Positions 34,166 to 45,529 of a stretch of 64,000 nucleotides of DNA are shown here, one piece after another. A program made the position numbers and the translations under genes. The stretch lies in NCBI RefSeq assembly GCF_947507565.1, contig NC_089177.1, forward strand, positions 1,300,648 through 1,364,647. The letters run 5' to 3'. Origin of the DNA: Oscarella lobularis (taxonomy: Eukaryota; Porifera; Homoscleromorpha; Homosclerophorida; Oscarellidae). Under the pieces are notes generated by a model. It saw nothing but the letters and a program-made list of their open reading frames with translations, ran no database searches and had not been told where the DNA came from. Within the stretch, counting starts at the first letter, position 1. Every line of letters starts with the position of its first letter.

Positions 34166-36145
34166 CTGCAAAACAAAGATTACCGACTTTAAACTCATTA
34201 CTACAAGAGCTATGCAAATTAATTAAATAATTAATTAATAAACAAACTCCCTTAGCCCCAGACCCTTCGCCGAAGGTGGCCGGATGGAAACCCCCGCCCC
34301 AAAAGGCTAGCTGGGTGTAAAAGGTTATTTAACAAAACGGATCCATGGGCCCTCGCCTATTCGAACATCACATATCCGAATCTTCGTCCTATATTATATA
34401 AAGCTTTCGCGCCACGTGATCTAAAGTAGGTGTGCCATTGGGCGTGCCACGCTTGCACAAGCCTATCATGTGCGCTAAAATAATAATCCACTACATTCGA
34501 GCTGCTTCACAAGCGGGAAAAGGGTCTTTGACCCTTTTTAGACGCCTGTTACTTTGCGCGCATAACACCTCCGAATCCCAATAAATAGCGCATAAAGACG
34601 GCACGATGGCCGGTTCTGCCATTATAATTTGGGTTCGTGTTGCGAGCATTACAGGGGGACAGCTTGTCAGGGCATGCAATTAGCCATTGCTAGCGGCATG
34701 GGCGTGCACCGGTAATAGAATGTGCATCGTTCACTCGGTTGCCGCGCACGTCCGTGGCTCCGTGCGCTCGATCGATTTCTCACGGAGTCACTGAATAAAG
34801 CAGAACGCGCGTTTGAACTACATGGGTCTGTCACCGCGTCAGCCTAATGCATGAATGATGATGATCGTTTCGCCAACAAAAAAATGGCCTGGCAGAAAGG
34901 ACTCTGATAGAAAGGATTCCTACGCCGCTCATGTTTCGGCTTACGGGAAGCTGCTACTGTTTTTAGGTCAATGCCGCAGAATCGAGCTAAAATAGGGAAA
35001 TGCTACAATTAAGTGCATGCACTATACGTACCGCAGGCAAGGAGAAAAGTGAAAAGGTTGCTGCTCATTTCTCCACGTGCTCGCGTCGTCAGGAATCAAC
35101 GACGCGCTAAACAATGAATCGATACCGGTGCGTCTAGAGACTTTGTCTGCTCCAGATCATCCAACAGACTGCGTAACCAGATGCAGAAATAGAATACCGA
35201 ACTTGAAACCTCCCCATATCTTGGAGAAACACGGTCATAGCCAGCGGGGAGCTTTAGGACGGCCTCGCCAAATGCCAACCTGAAAAACAAAACATGCGTG
35301 TAAAAGCTGGCACACTCTTACGCGCGTGCATGCACTCAGGACGCTACACACTCGGCGCCGTATCTTATCAGGCTCCGAATTTTATCCAAACGAAGGAAGC
35401 ACATGCATACTTTTAGTAGGAATACGGGTTATCAATAAGATTAGGAGGACACTCGACAAAAACGCAAAGCAAAAGTAAAACCTATGTAGTCTAACAGTAA
35501 AGCGAATTCGCGTGAGGCTGAGGGCCGGAACAACATATCACATTTTGTTGTCGCACACTTGCGCCCGCGGCCTTTAGAAAGGCACTCTACCGTGTGTGGG
35601 CTCGCGCATACAGTGTAAATATTCTAATCTTACAATCTGCCTTCTTTCCGTCGTAAGTCATGCAAAAACGATTCCGAGTTGCGCTCGCCGCGAAATTGAT
35701 TCCGAAAGCATTTCTTGCGGTTTCGTTGCGTCTATGCACCGAGGCTCGATCCGCGGTCACCGTTTCGCCATGGTTTTACCATGGTTTCACTCAAAGGTTC
35801 GTCGTTTACAACTGCCCAGGCAAACAAGAAAGCAATTTATGTCTGTTCGGGTTCCTGCTCCCTGGCCTGGGCTGGCTCCTGTCACTACTCCATATGTGAG
35901 TGAGTGAGTGTCCGCACAGATTCTAGAAAGAGAGGGATTAGAAACGCCAGTACATTGAGTGGATCCATGCTCGCCTCGGCCACGCCCCCTTATCGGTTGT
36001 GACCCCGCTCAAGAAACGCCCGATTTCTCCGAATCCGAAGGTTCTCTAGCCTTCTAGGCAACTCGAAAAGGTTACTAAGGGTGTAAATAATGCTTCTAAA
36101 TGTAGCTTTTACAAGCGACGGATCCCTAAAGCCCGTTTTTTCAAC

Positions 36146-36198
36146 ATGCGACTTTGTGTAGCTTTCCTGATCGTTCTGCAGGCTTTCGGAACCGCAAA
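36146..36198 (+). other. Mirror copy of the signal-peptide exon
   Basis: This is an identical coding stretch on the plus strand in the left arm of the inverted repeat, with the same downstream GTACAT. No gene reading rightward follows it, so it is probably a non-functional by-product of the inversion. Confidence 0.5.
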
Positions 36199-36398
36199 GT
36201 ACATTCTAACTCTAGGCTAACGACGTCAAAGTGCAACTGACATCTTCAAAAGCATCTGCGTTTCACGATTGTCGAGACGAAGACGATTTTCGAGCATGCA
36301 CCCTTCTTACGAGGGTACAAATTTGTCTTGATCAATCGCAGATGCTTTTGAAGATGTCAGTTGCACTTTGACGTCGTTAGCCTAGAGTTAGAATGTAC

Positions 36399-36451
36399 TT
36401 TGCGGTTCCGAAAGCCTGCAGAACGATCAGGAAAGCTACACAAAGTCGCAT
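36399..36451 (-). other. Candidate signal-peptide exon for gene 3A
   Basis: The minus-strand ATG at 36449-36451 opens MRLCVAFLIVLQAFGTA followed by a possible GTACAT donor. The peptide resembles the signal peptides of genes 2 (MRLFFAFACLLFLG) and 4A (MRLVLSQLVTIFC). It lies upstream of gene 3A in the right orientation. The donor is phase 2 while the first placed exon of gene 3A needs phase 1, so another small exon or a different start must exist. Confidence 0.4.
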
Positions 36452-36885
36452 GTTGAAAAAACGGGCTTTAGGGATCCGTCGCTTGTAAAAAGCTACATTT
36501 AGAAGCATTATTTACACCCTTATAGTAACCTTTTCGAGTTGCCTAGAAGGCTAGAGAACCTTCGGATTCGGACGGGGTCACAACCGATAAGGGGGCGTGG
36601 CCGAGGCGAGCATGGATCCACTCAATGTACTGGCGTTTCTAATCCCTCTCTTTCTAGAATCCGTGGTGTCCGTAGGTGTCCGTAGGGCCCCCCTTTCTCA
36701 GGCGATAACGCGCGCTAACATCTTTCAGAGCCATTCAAAATGCTGCTCCTCAAACAATATCTGATCAATGAACCTATTGAGGAAAGTTTGAGTTACTATA
36801 GAGACAAACAAATGAAAGGAACAAGAATGAACTACAGTAGATCTAGTAAGTCACTTCATCGCAAGTCTAAGGACACAAAGTCCAT

Positions 36886-39800
36886 TTAGGTTACTTCAAG
36901 AATTGAGAACAGCACATCGTAAAAGGCGTTATGGTGGTAAAGATCGTCGCCGCTATCCATGCTCACGGTAATGTCATGGAGACCGACCGATAGTCTCGGC
37001 GTTTGAAAAGGAGAATTGACATTTGCCTGAACATCTCCCATAGCACAGCCGCCACCACCACCACCGCCGGGAGAACTTGCAGAAATTACCGTTCTGCTAT
37101 CGACTTCTATAGTCATGCTTTCGAAACCAGAATCTACCGCCTCCCCTTTGCCTGACCAAGATATAATTAAAACGCTTTCAGCCAACAGAGCAAAACTCGT
37201 GGTAGCTTGTCCTCTTTGCGCGTTTGAGTTAGAATCGTTTCCGCAGTTAGAGGAATTTTCGAAATAAAATTTTAACCTGGTCCCCGCATTAAAAACCCTC
37301 CACGGCGAGAACGATACTGCACTTGGATCATTGTACTTTCTTTCAGCACCACCGTGGCCTCCCAAAATAAACCCAGAGTCCGAAAAAACCCACTGAAACG
37401 CAGCTTCGCCTAAACAGCTCGCATAATTCAAAGTCATTCGTACAGTTATGTATACTAACCTGTGAATGACACGACGACGTCGATTTTAAACGTAGATTTA
37501 ATGTGCGCGCAATCGCAAACAGCTTTCTGTGAAGTATCGGTTTGAACATCAAGTCTTATACTAAAATGCTTCGTGCTGCCAGGTGTCTTTACAGCGCCTG
37601 CTGTATTCGATAGCAGAATATTCCCAGAAGTATCGAGATCAAACTCGGGTGATAAATTGTCACCAGAGTACGTTTTGATACCATAGCGGAGGCGGTGAAT
37701 ATGACACCTATTCGACAGCCTTTGCCGTAATGCTGCGGTGATGTCCACCACCGCTGAGAAGGGAGGCGTTTCAGCTTGAACAAAAAGAGGCAATGAAATA
37801 GTCTCTGGGGGCACTTGAAAACAACTGCAAGTGCAGGTTAACAATTGCAAGTCGCACACCGGCGTAGTTGACGTCTTCTCTTGATCGCATGTTGCCGCAT
37901 CTCCTTTTCCTTGAATAAGTACAGGATTGCTAAAGTAACCGTCATCTTCATCTGCAGAAAATATTTCAGCCTGTCCGTCTTTTTTGAAGTCAAAACATAC
38001 GCCTTGGTTTGTTGTTTTCTTTCGGTCTGTAAAGAAAAAGTCTTTTCCTGTTAGAACAATGTCAATTCCTATAGGCCGCTGTTGATTATCTTTATCATCA
38101 AATGCCAGCACAGTAACGCAGTGCTTATCGTACCACGGCCTATCGCAATTCCACCAGCTAAAATGAGACGCATTGTATACCCATACGAGAGCCCCGTCGA
38201 TTTCTTTTACAATACCAAAACCCTCTTGAAGCCAAAGACCTTGTGACTCATTGAAGTACCACGCTTCGATCTTGTCACCAGCGGAAGCTTGGACGTTTGT
38301 ACTCAATGAAAGTTGCAATTCGACCGGTTTCTTAAGCGAAATTTCGTTTCCAGACACTGCATCTGTTAGGGTAATTTCTGCAAGAGCAAGACTGTTTAGA
38401 TTCGCTTGATTTTCTGTCTCGTTTTCAGGAAGGGCTACGAGATCTGGAACACCCACCAAACTGTCAGTTGGATCGACTCCGGTGAATGAAATTAGTACTG
38501 TGGCGTTTTCTGACGCTTCTAAAGAATCCGGAAAAAATATGGCCTTATACGAAAGTGAACTGTTTCCGCTGGATGCAGCGCTGGCCTTGGAACTCACAGC
38601 AAAGCTCTCAGCTTGCACACTGTACGTAAAGGAAATCGGATCAGCACGCTTTCTCAGAAATAGCGTGACGTGATTTTCTACAAAAAACCGGTTAGGCAAA
38701 TAAAAATTTTTTTCTTTTAATTAATTATCGACGTAGAGCGTTACCTACGTCCGGCACAGGCTTAGCAACGAGAGAATTTGAAGCGTAGCCTTCAAGACCA
38801 ACAATGACAGTGACAGTTCGAGAACGAGGAACGTCAAACTGAACTGATGAGTTGTCATTAGCAGATGCATTTTTGTTCAACAGAACGGTTCCGTTGGCTT
38901 CGTCTAAAAAGACGACTTTTGCTGAAAATCCCGCTAAAGCCTCGAGAGAATCGGCGTCAGCAGCATGAACAGTAACAATGTCGCTGCTTTCTGAGAAAGA
39001 AAAAAGCTAATGAATACACTAAAGTCGTAGAAGTTTAGGAGGCAGAAATGTTACTGTTAGTAACGCAAGTTATGCCGTCGCCATCTAAGCCGTCGGGACA
39101 ATGATCACATGTAAACGTTCCGTTTTCCATGTCGGTGCAAGATACTCCAGGAAAGCATGGCGACAAGTCACAACCAGAGCCTATTACTGTAAAACAGATG
39201 AAACTACAATTTCTGGTGAATTACTAAAATTACGCACAATTTTCGCAAAATTGTCCGCTAAATAATTTAGAGCAGTGACAGCAAATACCGTTGCTTGAAT
39301 TGCATGTGAAATTGTTAAAACTGCATCTTCCGTTATTTTGGCAAGGAGATGGGTTGCAAGGATCTGCATTTTATTCAACTACATAAAATCATATATTTTC
39401 CATAAATACCTTCAATTCTTCGTATCGCAACCGAGACAACGGTGTCTGTAGTGTTAGCAGCATCAGATTCTGAGCGATTATTACCAAATCGCAAACAGGT
39501 CGTTGAGAAATAATCTAGATTTCCGGCTGCCCACAGAGCAACCGTGTTCACCAAGCACTGGCATTCATCGCACAATTCACTATAAAGAAGCCTTATCTTT
39601 CTTTCAATAATACACATATAAAAACTGGCTACTGTACATATTTGCGAAGCTGTTAACGTTAGACTCAGTAACGTCGTGTAGGCGCAGAGGTTGATTCCCA
39701 GATTGGTGGCAACTATCAAAGTAATACCGCACGGTAGTCACGAAGTGACTTGGGTGCAATAAGTGAAAGCTTACTAGACAGCCGCATTTTGAATTCCAGA

Positions 39801-40363
39801 ATCAAAGACGTTTCTAAAACATTCGCAGCATTAATAGCATGCTTTGAAAAGCTTAACTATAATACCCTGAAGAGAAATCTTGAAGGCTGCAGTCATCGCC
39901 AGTTTTCGAGCTAAGCAATGAAAATCAAGGCCAGTTATATCAAAGAGAGACGTTCATGACCAATAAATTACTTTCTGCTGTGACCTTGAACCGCAGCTAC
40001 AGCGCTGAAAGACGAAGGACACCCAAGAACGTTCCTGCAAGCAGCAATGCCAAGTAAAGTCAAGGTAAATAAAAACGCGGACTTCCGCATACCATTTGGC
40101 AGCTTCCGGATCTAGTTCCTGTTCGCGCCAGTTCATTCTGTCGAGACACAGTGCGGACGCTCCAGCTTGGGGCAATCTAGAAGGCACAGTCTAGTCTGCG
40201 AGAGATACTCGTGGTGCCGTCGCACTTACACTTTTTTCCCTGATGTAATTCCGTTGAACGAGCACACAACCAAGACATCTTCGCAAGAGCAATCTGCACT
40301 GCCTTTTGCCCAGTACGATAAAGTGCAAAAGATTGTAACGAGTTGAGAAAGCACCAGACGCAT
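36886..40363 (-). CDS. LRR-EGF-FAM171-like secreted protein, copy A
   Basis: It starts at an ATG at 40361-40363 with a signal peptide (MRLVLSQLVTIFC) directly followed by CSCEDVLVVCSFNGITS, which looks like an LRR N-terminal cap. Several tiny exons (40090-40180, 39970-40040, 39850-39910, 39770-39830, 39640-39715) would add degenerate LRRs, and CDECQCLVNTVALWAAGN resembles an LRR C-terminal cap. Two EGF-like modules follow (39185-39365 and 39050-39180), then a FAM171-like region (38990-37460) with EAWYFNESQGLWLQEGFG and HFSWWNCDRPWYDKHC. A final domain (GGHGGAERKYNDPSAVSFSP ... GLHDITVSM), after a 50-nt intron, ends at the stop at 36886. No membrane segment is seen, unlike vertebrate FAM171. 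The small LRR exons are the least certain. Confidence 0.7.
37460..38990 (-). other. FAM171-like domain of gene 4A
   Basis: The N-terminal part (GLEYGASNSLV-type strand around 38790, GLEGYASNSLVAKPVPDVG) resembles the carboxypeptidase-regulatory-like fold of FAM171. The middle has IEAWYFNESQGLWLQEGFGI and ALVWVYNASHFSWWNCDRPW, comparable to the FAM171 pattern of Trp-rich strands before an aromatic HxxYW step. A second CNA/peptidase-regulatory-like strand set (IDIVLTGKDFFFTD, GVCFDFKKDG) follows. The assignment is by motif memory and needs a profile search. Confidence 0.55.
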
Positions 40364-41591
40364 CTGAAGACGTCCACCCTCACACACAAACTGAAAGAAA
40401 AGAACTACTGTGAGCCTTATCCTTATATACACACAAGCTCAACGCCACAGCTATGCAGAGAAGCAATAGTGAAAATAGAGTCGCTAACTTCTAACAGGTC
40501 TCCTACTAATGTTGGCCACCTTGAAGATGTTAGTGTTGTCTGATTCTCACAGGTGTCTGATTCACTGGCCGCCGCCCTGGCCACGTACCTAGAAGAGGCG
40601 GCCAATAGGGAGGAGCCTCAGAGGGAGGAAATAAGAAAGGAAGGAGCACAGATCGAACCTCAGAGTGATCAAAACTGAGAAGAGCTACGACACCGGGCCC
40701 ACATGCATAGCTAAACGCTATGTAGAGATGAAGTGCAATGCACATTGAAAATAGAGCTGCTAATTTCTAAGAATATATTGCAGGCTTCCTATTAGTAGAC
40801 TACTGTTAGCTAGATCACGAACATCGACAATCCGTGGTTAGATTGCATCAAATGTCATTCTTCTGGGCAGACGACTTTCTTTATATAAATAGAAGAGCTA
40901 AGATCCCGTCTGTTGCTCGCTGTCAGGGCGCTGAGGACGGGATCGCGACACTAATCGCGACTGCTGACTGCTGTGAAGGTGGATAAGATAACGCGCGTTA
41001 AAACTGGAAAGAGCTCTCCAGACTCTTCTTCTGCAGGCTTACCAAGGGATTTGAGCATCGTCTTTCAAGGTAGAAAGAAGTATTGTCTCTAGTTTACTAA
41101 GCATCTAGATATTAGGCGCTACAATCACGCGTTCGGTTCACCTACGGTACCCGTTCTTTACTAGCCTAAAAAATGCAAGTTAACACAATTCCAGAACTTA
41201 GCAGGCGCGCATTAATTCTAATTAGATGCGCAGACAGACTGAAACGGTAAAAACCTTACGTTACTAGACTTAGTTAGGGGCTTAGGGCACGGATACCGGT
41301 AAGTACACTCTATTATCCGTGGTTAGGGCACACAGTTAGACTTGTGTTTTTTTCCAACTGGCTTTCTGGCATTCTTTACTGCAAAACGCCTGGTTTTGCA
41401 TCGACCACAGGCTTTAAGATTTTCTGTAGTTGAGCACGAGAAACATTTCTTTGTACCTGCAGAACTTGGCGATGGGATACCGCTTTCTTGTAGTTTGTCT
41501 GAGTTTGTGTTCCTTAGGGTAAAGAGGGATAAAGAAACTTCTTTTGAGGAAAACTCTTTGCACCTTTTTAGGAGCAGTATTGACTATTCTC
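40364..41591. other. Intergenic region upstream of gene 4A
   Basis: This should contain the gene 4A promoter close to 40364. It holds a weak ~45-bp repeat (GAAAATAGAG..GCTAA near 40470 and 40747) and a TATA-like TTATATAAAT at 40881-40890 followed by a perfect 9-bp stem hairpin at 40902-40944. No coding exon could be supported. Confidence 0.5.
40902..40944. other. Hairpin with 9-bp perfect stem
   Basis: GATCCCGTC (40902-40910) pairs with GACGGGATC (40936-40944) across a 25-nt loop. It sits 12 bp after a TATA-like element (40881-40890, plus-strand sense). It could be a small structured RNA, a terminator-like or protein-binding palindrome, or chance. I see no match to a known RNA family. Confidence 0.3.
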
Positions 41592-44240
41592 TCAGCATTT
41601 TTTCTTCAGCTGTTGTCTGAGAAAATCGACTTCCTCGTTTATGCCTCTGATGTTATTGCATAACACGTCTGTGCTGCTCGTGAGGTACGATAGAAAATGG
41701 TCTACGTCTGGCGTAGCATCCCCATCACTCCATAGGTACCAAAATTCAATTATTGGTATTCCTCTTGGGCTAGCGAGAAGACGGGACGAGTGACCAATAA
41801 TGCCTTTATCCAGAGAGCTGATAAGGTGAAAGGGTTTGTATCCATCTCTTCGTATTTTGAAAATGTCTCTATTTGCCAGAGTTTTGTCTGTAAAAGCGGA
41901 AAACATCTCCGCGATGGTGAGCCTGACGTCGTAGCAGCAACTGTGTCCCATGGCGTAGCTGCCGGCCTGTTGCTGAGATAACTCCATGATTGTAAACATG
42001 GCCTGATTTGCACTGAATGGTTTGCTTGGCTACTTGCGTAAGGTGTCCAAATTAAGCAATTGTTGGTTTGCTTGTCTTCAGGGCGTTCTTCGGCTTAGTA
42101 ACTGTCAGGCGAATTGTCCTGTCACTTATTTCTGACTTGTAAATAATATCATGCTGCTCGTGACAGTGATATGGTAGAGTGATTCGCAGTGAAGTGTTAT
42201 TGAGAGTAAGCGTCAACTCACAAAGGTCCTCCGGGTTTCAGGCGTACTTTCACTTTATCTAATATTGCTAGCGTTGTTGATACGAAAATCAAAAAGTGTG
42301 ATTTTGTTTCGTGAACCTGCGTTTGCTAGATCGTCCTTTTGCAGGTTTGAAGCTCGTTTTTGGTAGGTTCTCGTTCGTTGTCAAAATATTGAGAATAATG
42401 CTCTTCTTTTCTTTTAGCTGCCGTATTTTGAATTTGGACACGTCGACGGGTTCAAAGGCTAGCCAACCAGTAATCAAATCAATAACTATGATGCTGCAGG
42501 CAGTCTTTGGGTAGACCAATTCATTGGGAAGTCGAACTTCTTATTCCACAACGGGAAACAGAGAAATGGTGTAACTGTCAATAAACTGCACTCTTTGCCA
42601 GTTTTTAGTGATCCATGTTTTAGCGTTGAAATCGGGGGCAAACATGGCTCGCTGTTCGCTTTCTACGAGGCCGTGAATAAGGACGCCACCTGTCACTGGA
42701 CAGGGTAGTGACTGTTGTCTTTGCTGAAGAGGGGTGAAGAAGAGGGACGACTTCTGTTGTGCACCTTTAGCAAAGATCGGATGTAGTGGTTCGTTTGGTT
42801 GCATTTCAACAGGATACATTTGATTGGCAATGTTTTGGACGTCGAAACTCATCACTTGCAATCGCGAATTTGATGTCACTTTTTTTGTATAGATAATTGA
42901 GAAGATTCTGCGGGTTTTTCATCTGCCTAGTAGCACATAGCAATATTGTCATCATGGCTGGTATTGTACACAAGCCAGAATGAGGATAAAATCCTTCATC
43001 AAAGTGGAAATTGGGAAATGCTTGAACGTACGCTGTGCACAGCGTTTCTAACATATTATCAATTATTTGTCTGAACACGCAGGAAGAGCTGTCCAGCAGT
43101 AAGTCCACTTTGCACGGGTATGTCGTCCCGCAATTGGCAGGCGTCCACTTAAACTTAATTCCCGTTAGGTAAACCTTTTTTTGTGGAGTCTTCCCAGTTC
43201 TGTTTTGAAGTCAAGGCAGCTTTCAAAAAAGTAGCGTGCACTTAATTAAGTTGAAGTACTGTAGGAAGAATTGAATACGGAATCCACAGTGAATTATCTA
43301 GAATATCACTGACGCTGTCGTACACTTGTGGACTCTTGACAGTCTCTGTCCAGATCGTGCTATTACGTTTCTGCCTGTTGATACGAAGAGCCGCCAGGAC
43401 GAGTAGCGCTGCCATGCCTGTGTGACGTGTCTATGGCATGGAATCGAACATTGCTTTCAAGCCGAGTTGCCAAGAAGGCATTGCAGACAGTCGCCAATAG
43501 TAAATTGAGACGCGATGATGTAATACCTCTGTAGCAAACCTCACTAAAAGTCTCTTTACAGTTTTGTGAAGAGCTCCGCTAACGAATGGGTTTCCGCTGG
43601 ATGATAGTCGTCCGCTTCGGAAGTCGTCCGCTTCGGACGCATTGTGATAGGTAATGAACGGATTGGACGTCATTTGAGGCAGCTGTTTCGATTGGGGATC
43701 ACGCATGGTTGTATTTAGGCAGCGTCGGTTGCCGGGGCGAAGCATTGTTCCGTTTCGAAGATCTTCCTTCAGTCGTGGATTTGGAGTTAGTTCCATTGCA
43801 TGACGCCCTCAGTGACGTACGTAAATTCCAGGTCTCCGATTCGTCCACAACCGTATGCCACGGTACCATCTTCGTCTTTCTGAATTCTTCTACTGAGGAA
43901 AGAGATTCGGTCGTGGAGAGCCATACAGCCCAGGCTTTTTATTTCCCAAAGGTGATGCTGCTTCGGAACGGTGAAACACCCCTTCCCCGATCCGGTAAAC
44001 TTCGCCAAATGCTGAGTCAGCATGACGTCAAGGATTTTCCGTTTGTCCTTCGTTTAGAGCGAGATCCGCCCATAAGCTGAGAAACAGGTCGACGTGCTCG
44101 TTAAGTTCTTTGTCACTCTTACAAAGAGGTGTTTGAGCGGTCAATTGAAGCATGAGAATGTTCTTTGCGATGATGGCCGGATTTATGTCGTTGACGTAAA
44201 CCTGAAGCTTTTCGCTCGTCTCCTAGCTCGCGTCGTTTGT
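41592..44240 (-). pseudogene. Decayed DUF4470-like gene
   Basis: Reading leftward from about 44205 the translation gives VYVNDINPAIIAKNILMLQL and LFLSLWADLAL, the N-terminal signature of DUF4470 proteins (the domain also found in DNAAF3). Downstream segments continue in shifted frames: DVMLTQHLAKFTGSGKG (43990), NPFITYHNASEADDF (43675), MAALLVLAALRINRQKR (43415), VDLLLDSSSCVFRQII (43110), MSFDVQNIANQMYPVEM (42850) and an uninterrupted 135-residue C-terminal frame (41592-41999). At least three frame changes occur without obvious intron sites, so this is most likely a pseudogene. It abuts the end of duplicated block B. The family call is by motif resemblance only. Confidence 0.5.
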
Positions 44241-44261
44241 AGGTGGTGAACAATTGCATTT

Positions 44262-44918
44262 TAGCAACGTTGGAGCGTGCAATGCCAGCTTCTTTAAGGC
44301 ACAAAAATTCAGGTACACCGTCGGGTGACATCGCTTTGTGGAGACTGAATGCATGGGCAGTGGTCAGGATTCACGCTGCAAGGTCCACTGTAGCGCATTC
44401 TGACAAACTTACCTGTCTTGCAAACATGTTTAAGCACAAGGCAAGGATTGGGATAGGTGCAGCCGTCAGTTCCGCACACAGGTCTGTCTTCATCCGCGTT
44501 GCACTCCACAGCTAGTTTACAGCGGCAAGAGTACTCAAATCTTCCTCTGATGCGTGCCCACGTACAAGTGTAAACGCTTCCTGATGTAAGAACGAACACG
44601 CTAAATAAAGGTTTCACAACGCAGAACTTTTCCTACTTTCAAAGGCACAGAACGGTTGTCCCCATTCGTTCAAGAGACAGAATTGAGAACCAAATTCGCA
44701 GTGGAAGCTATCATAGGGAGAATCAAGTAAAAGCGTCGTCACCTCTGCAGAAATCGCTACAGCACTTACGCGTGTCACAACCCTCCGGTTCGTGAACGCT
44801 CAACGGCTAAATTGCAAATGACGCAATTTGAATTAGCTTGAGAGTACTTCTCTGCCATTACCTTGAGTGCTTTCACACCAAGAAACAGTAGGCAAGCAAA
44901 CGCAAAGAAGAGCCTCAT
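44262..44918 (-). pseudogene. Truncated, frameshifted copy of the 5' end of gene 2
   Basis: It keeps the signal-peptide exon (ATG at 44916-44918, MRLFFAFACLLFLGVKA), the follistatin-like exon and the Kazal part of exon 4 (PVCGTDGCTYPNPC, YSGPC). A single base is missing near 44343-44346 compared with 19163-19168, changing CIQFSTKRC to CIQSPQSDVT and stopping soon after. Similarity to gene 2 ends near 44262, inside the exon, so the Ig-like and pentapeptide parts are absent. Upstream E-boxes remain. A short secreted Kazal peptide could still be made, but loss of function is the simpler reading. Confidence 0.8.
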
Positions 44919-44986
44919 GCTTAGTTTGCCTACTGTAGAGATAGCGTTTGTACGGCAGTACCGCACCTTCTGGAAAGCCTAGTGCT

Positions 44987-45012
44987 CACGTGAAAAGAAC
45001 TGGGATCACGTG
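44987..45012. promoter_or_regulatory. Paired CACGTG E-boxes upstream of the gene 2 remnant
   Basis: CACGTG occurs at 44987-44992 and 45007-45012, matching the pair at 19805-19829 with one extra base of spacing. It is conserved with the surrounding duplicated sequence, so conservation alone does not prove function. Confidence 0.35.
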
Positions 45013-45529
45013 TTTAAATTTGGGTACCAAATAGTTTAGATTTGTGACATGTCATGCCCTGGCCTGGCTGCTATAACCGATTTGATTTGCCTTCTGAACA
45101 TGCGCTTTGGAAAAAAAACCGGCTTGACAAAGACAAAACTTCCTACTAGCGTTCGTTGCTTCGATGACAGCGTGTTCGCGCCGCTGGACTCAGCAAATGC
45201 TTGATAATTTGAAAAAAGAGCGATCCAAATGAAGCAGAACTTCGCCGGGAAAGATTTCAATGCCTCGTTGAGTAGTAAAGAGATTCGGAGAGGGCTCCAG
45301 GCTGCCCAAAAGAAGAGCAGGTTTAGCGAAAGACTGCGAGCATGCGCGTGCATTTTTTTGTAAGAGCGTGGGCGGGGTCTTCAGCACATGCAGAAACGAA
45401 CGGACAACATACAGCCCTAAAAACAAAGAAGTGTTTGAGACATACAAACAAAAAAGCAGACAAGATTTCTAGAACACCAACGATACAGTACAAATAGCAG
45501 TAGTTTCTGCAAAGCTAATTAGCTAAACT

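Larger units (their letters stand above)
19083..34737. repeat. Segmental duplication, block A
   Basis: This contains the first half of the Kazal exon and the 5' end of gene 2, the intergenic region and all placed exons of gene 3A, plus about 570 bp beyond. It matches 44262-59846 in the same order and orientation. Similarity ends inside gene 2's fourth exon on one side and just after a GCATCGTTCACTC match (34722-34737) on the other. Confidence 0.9.
35919..36661. repeat. 743-bp inverted repeat carrying a signal-peptide exon in both arms
   Basis: The left arm (35919-36260) and right arm (36337-36661) are reverse complements with only a ~20-bp indel near 36014-36034 and a few substitutions. A 76-bp spacer separates them. 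Each arm contains the same short reading frame beginning MRLCVAFLIVLQAFGTAK. The sequences just outside share TGTCCG, but no clean target-site duplication is visible. Block B has no equivalent. Confidence 0.85.
34166..36885. other. Intergenic region with a long inverted repeat
   Basis: It lies between the gene 4A stop codon (36886) and the first placed exon of gene 3A. The first ~570 bp is shared with block B and includes an AATTAATTAA-rich run near 34215-34240. The remainder up to 35918 is unique and I see no exon I can support there. The 743-bp inverted repeat at 35919-36661 is described separately. The true first exon of gene 3A should be in this interval. Confidence 0.6.

Noticed and set aside
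34215-34245. AATTAATTAA run as a replication origin or regulatory hotspot
   Set aside because: It is a simple AT repeat, shared with block B only because the segment was duplicated; nothing else supports a function.
35660-35899. Plus-strand 79-codon frame with a hydrophobic stretch
   Set aside because: Overlapping frames of similar length exist there, there is no domain or splice context, and block B has no counterpart.
20609-40363. Genes 3A and 4A as one continuous gene
   Set aside because: Both FAM171-like copies end at equivalent stop codons (36886 and 61044), and 1.8-2.7 kb without exons separates them from gene 3.
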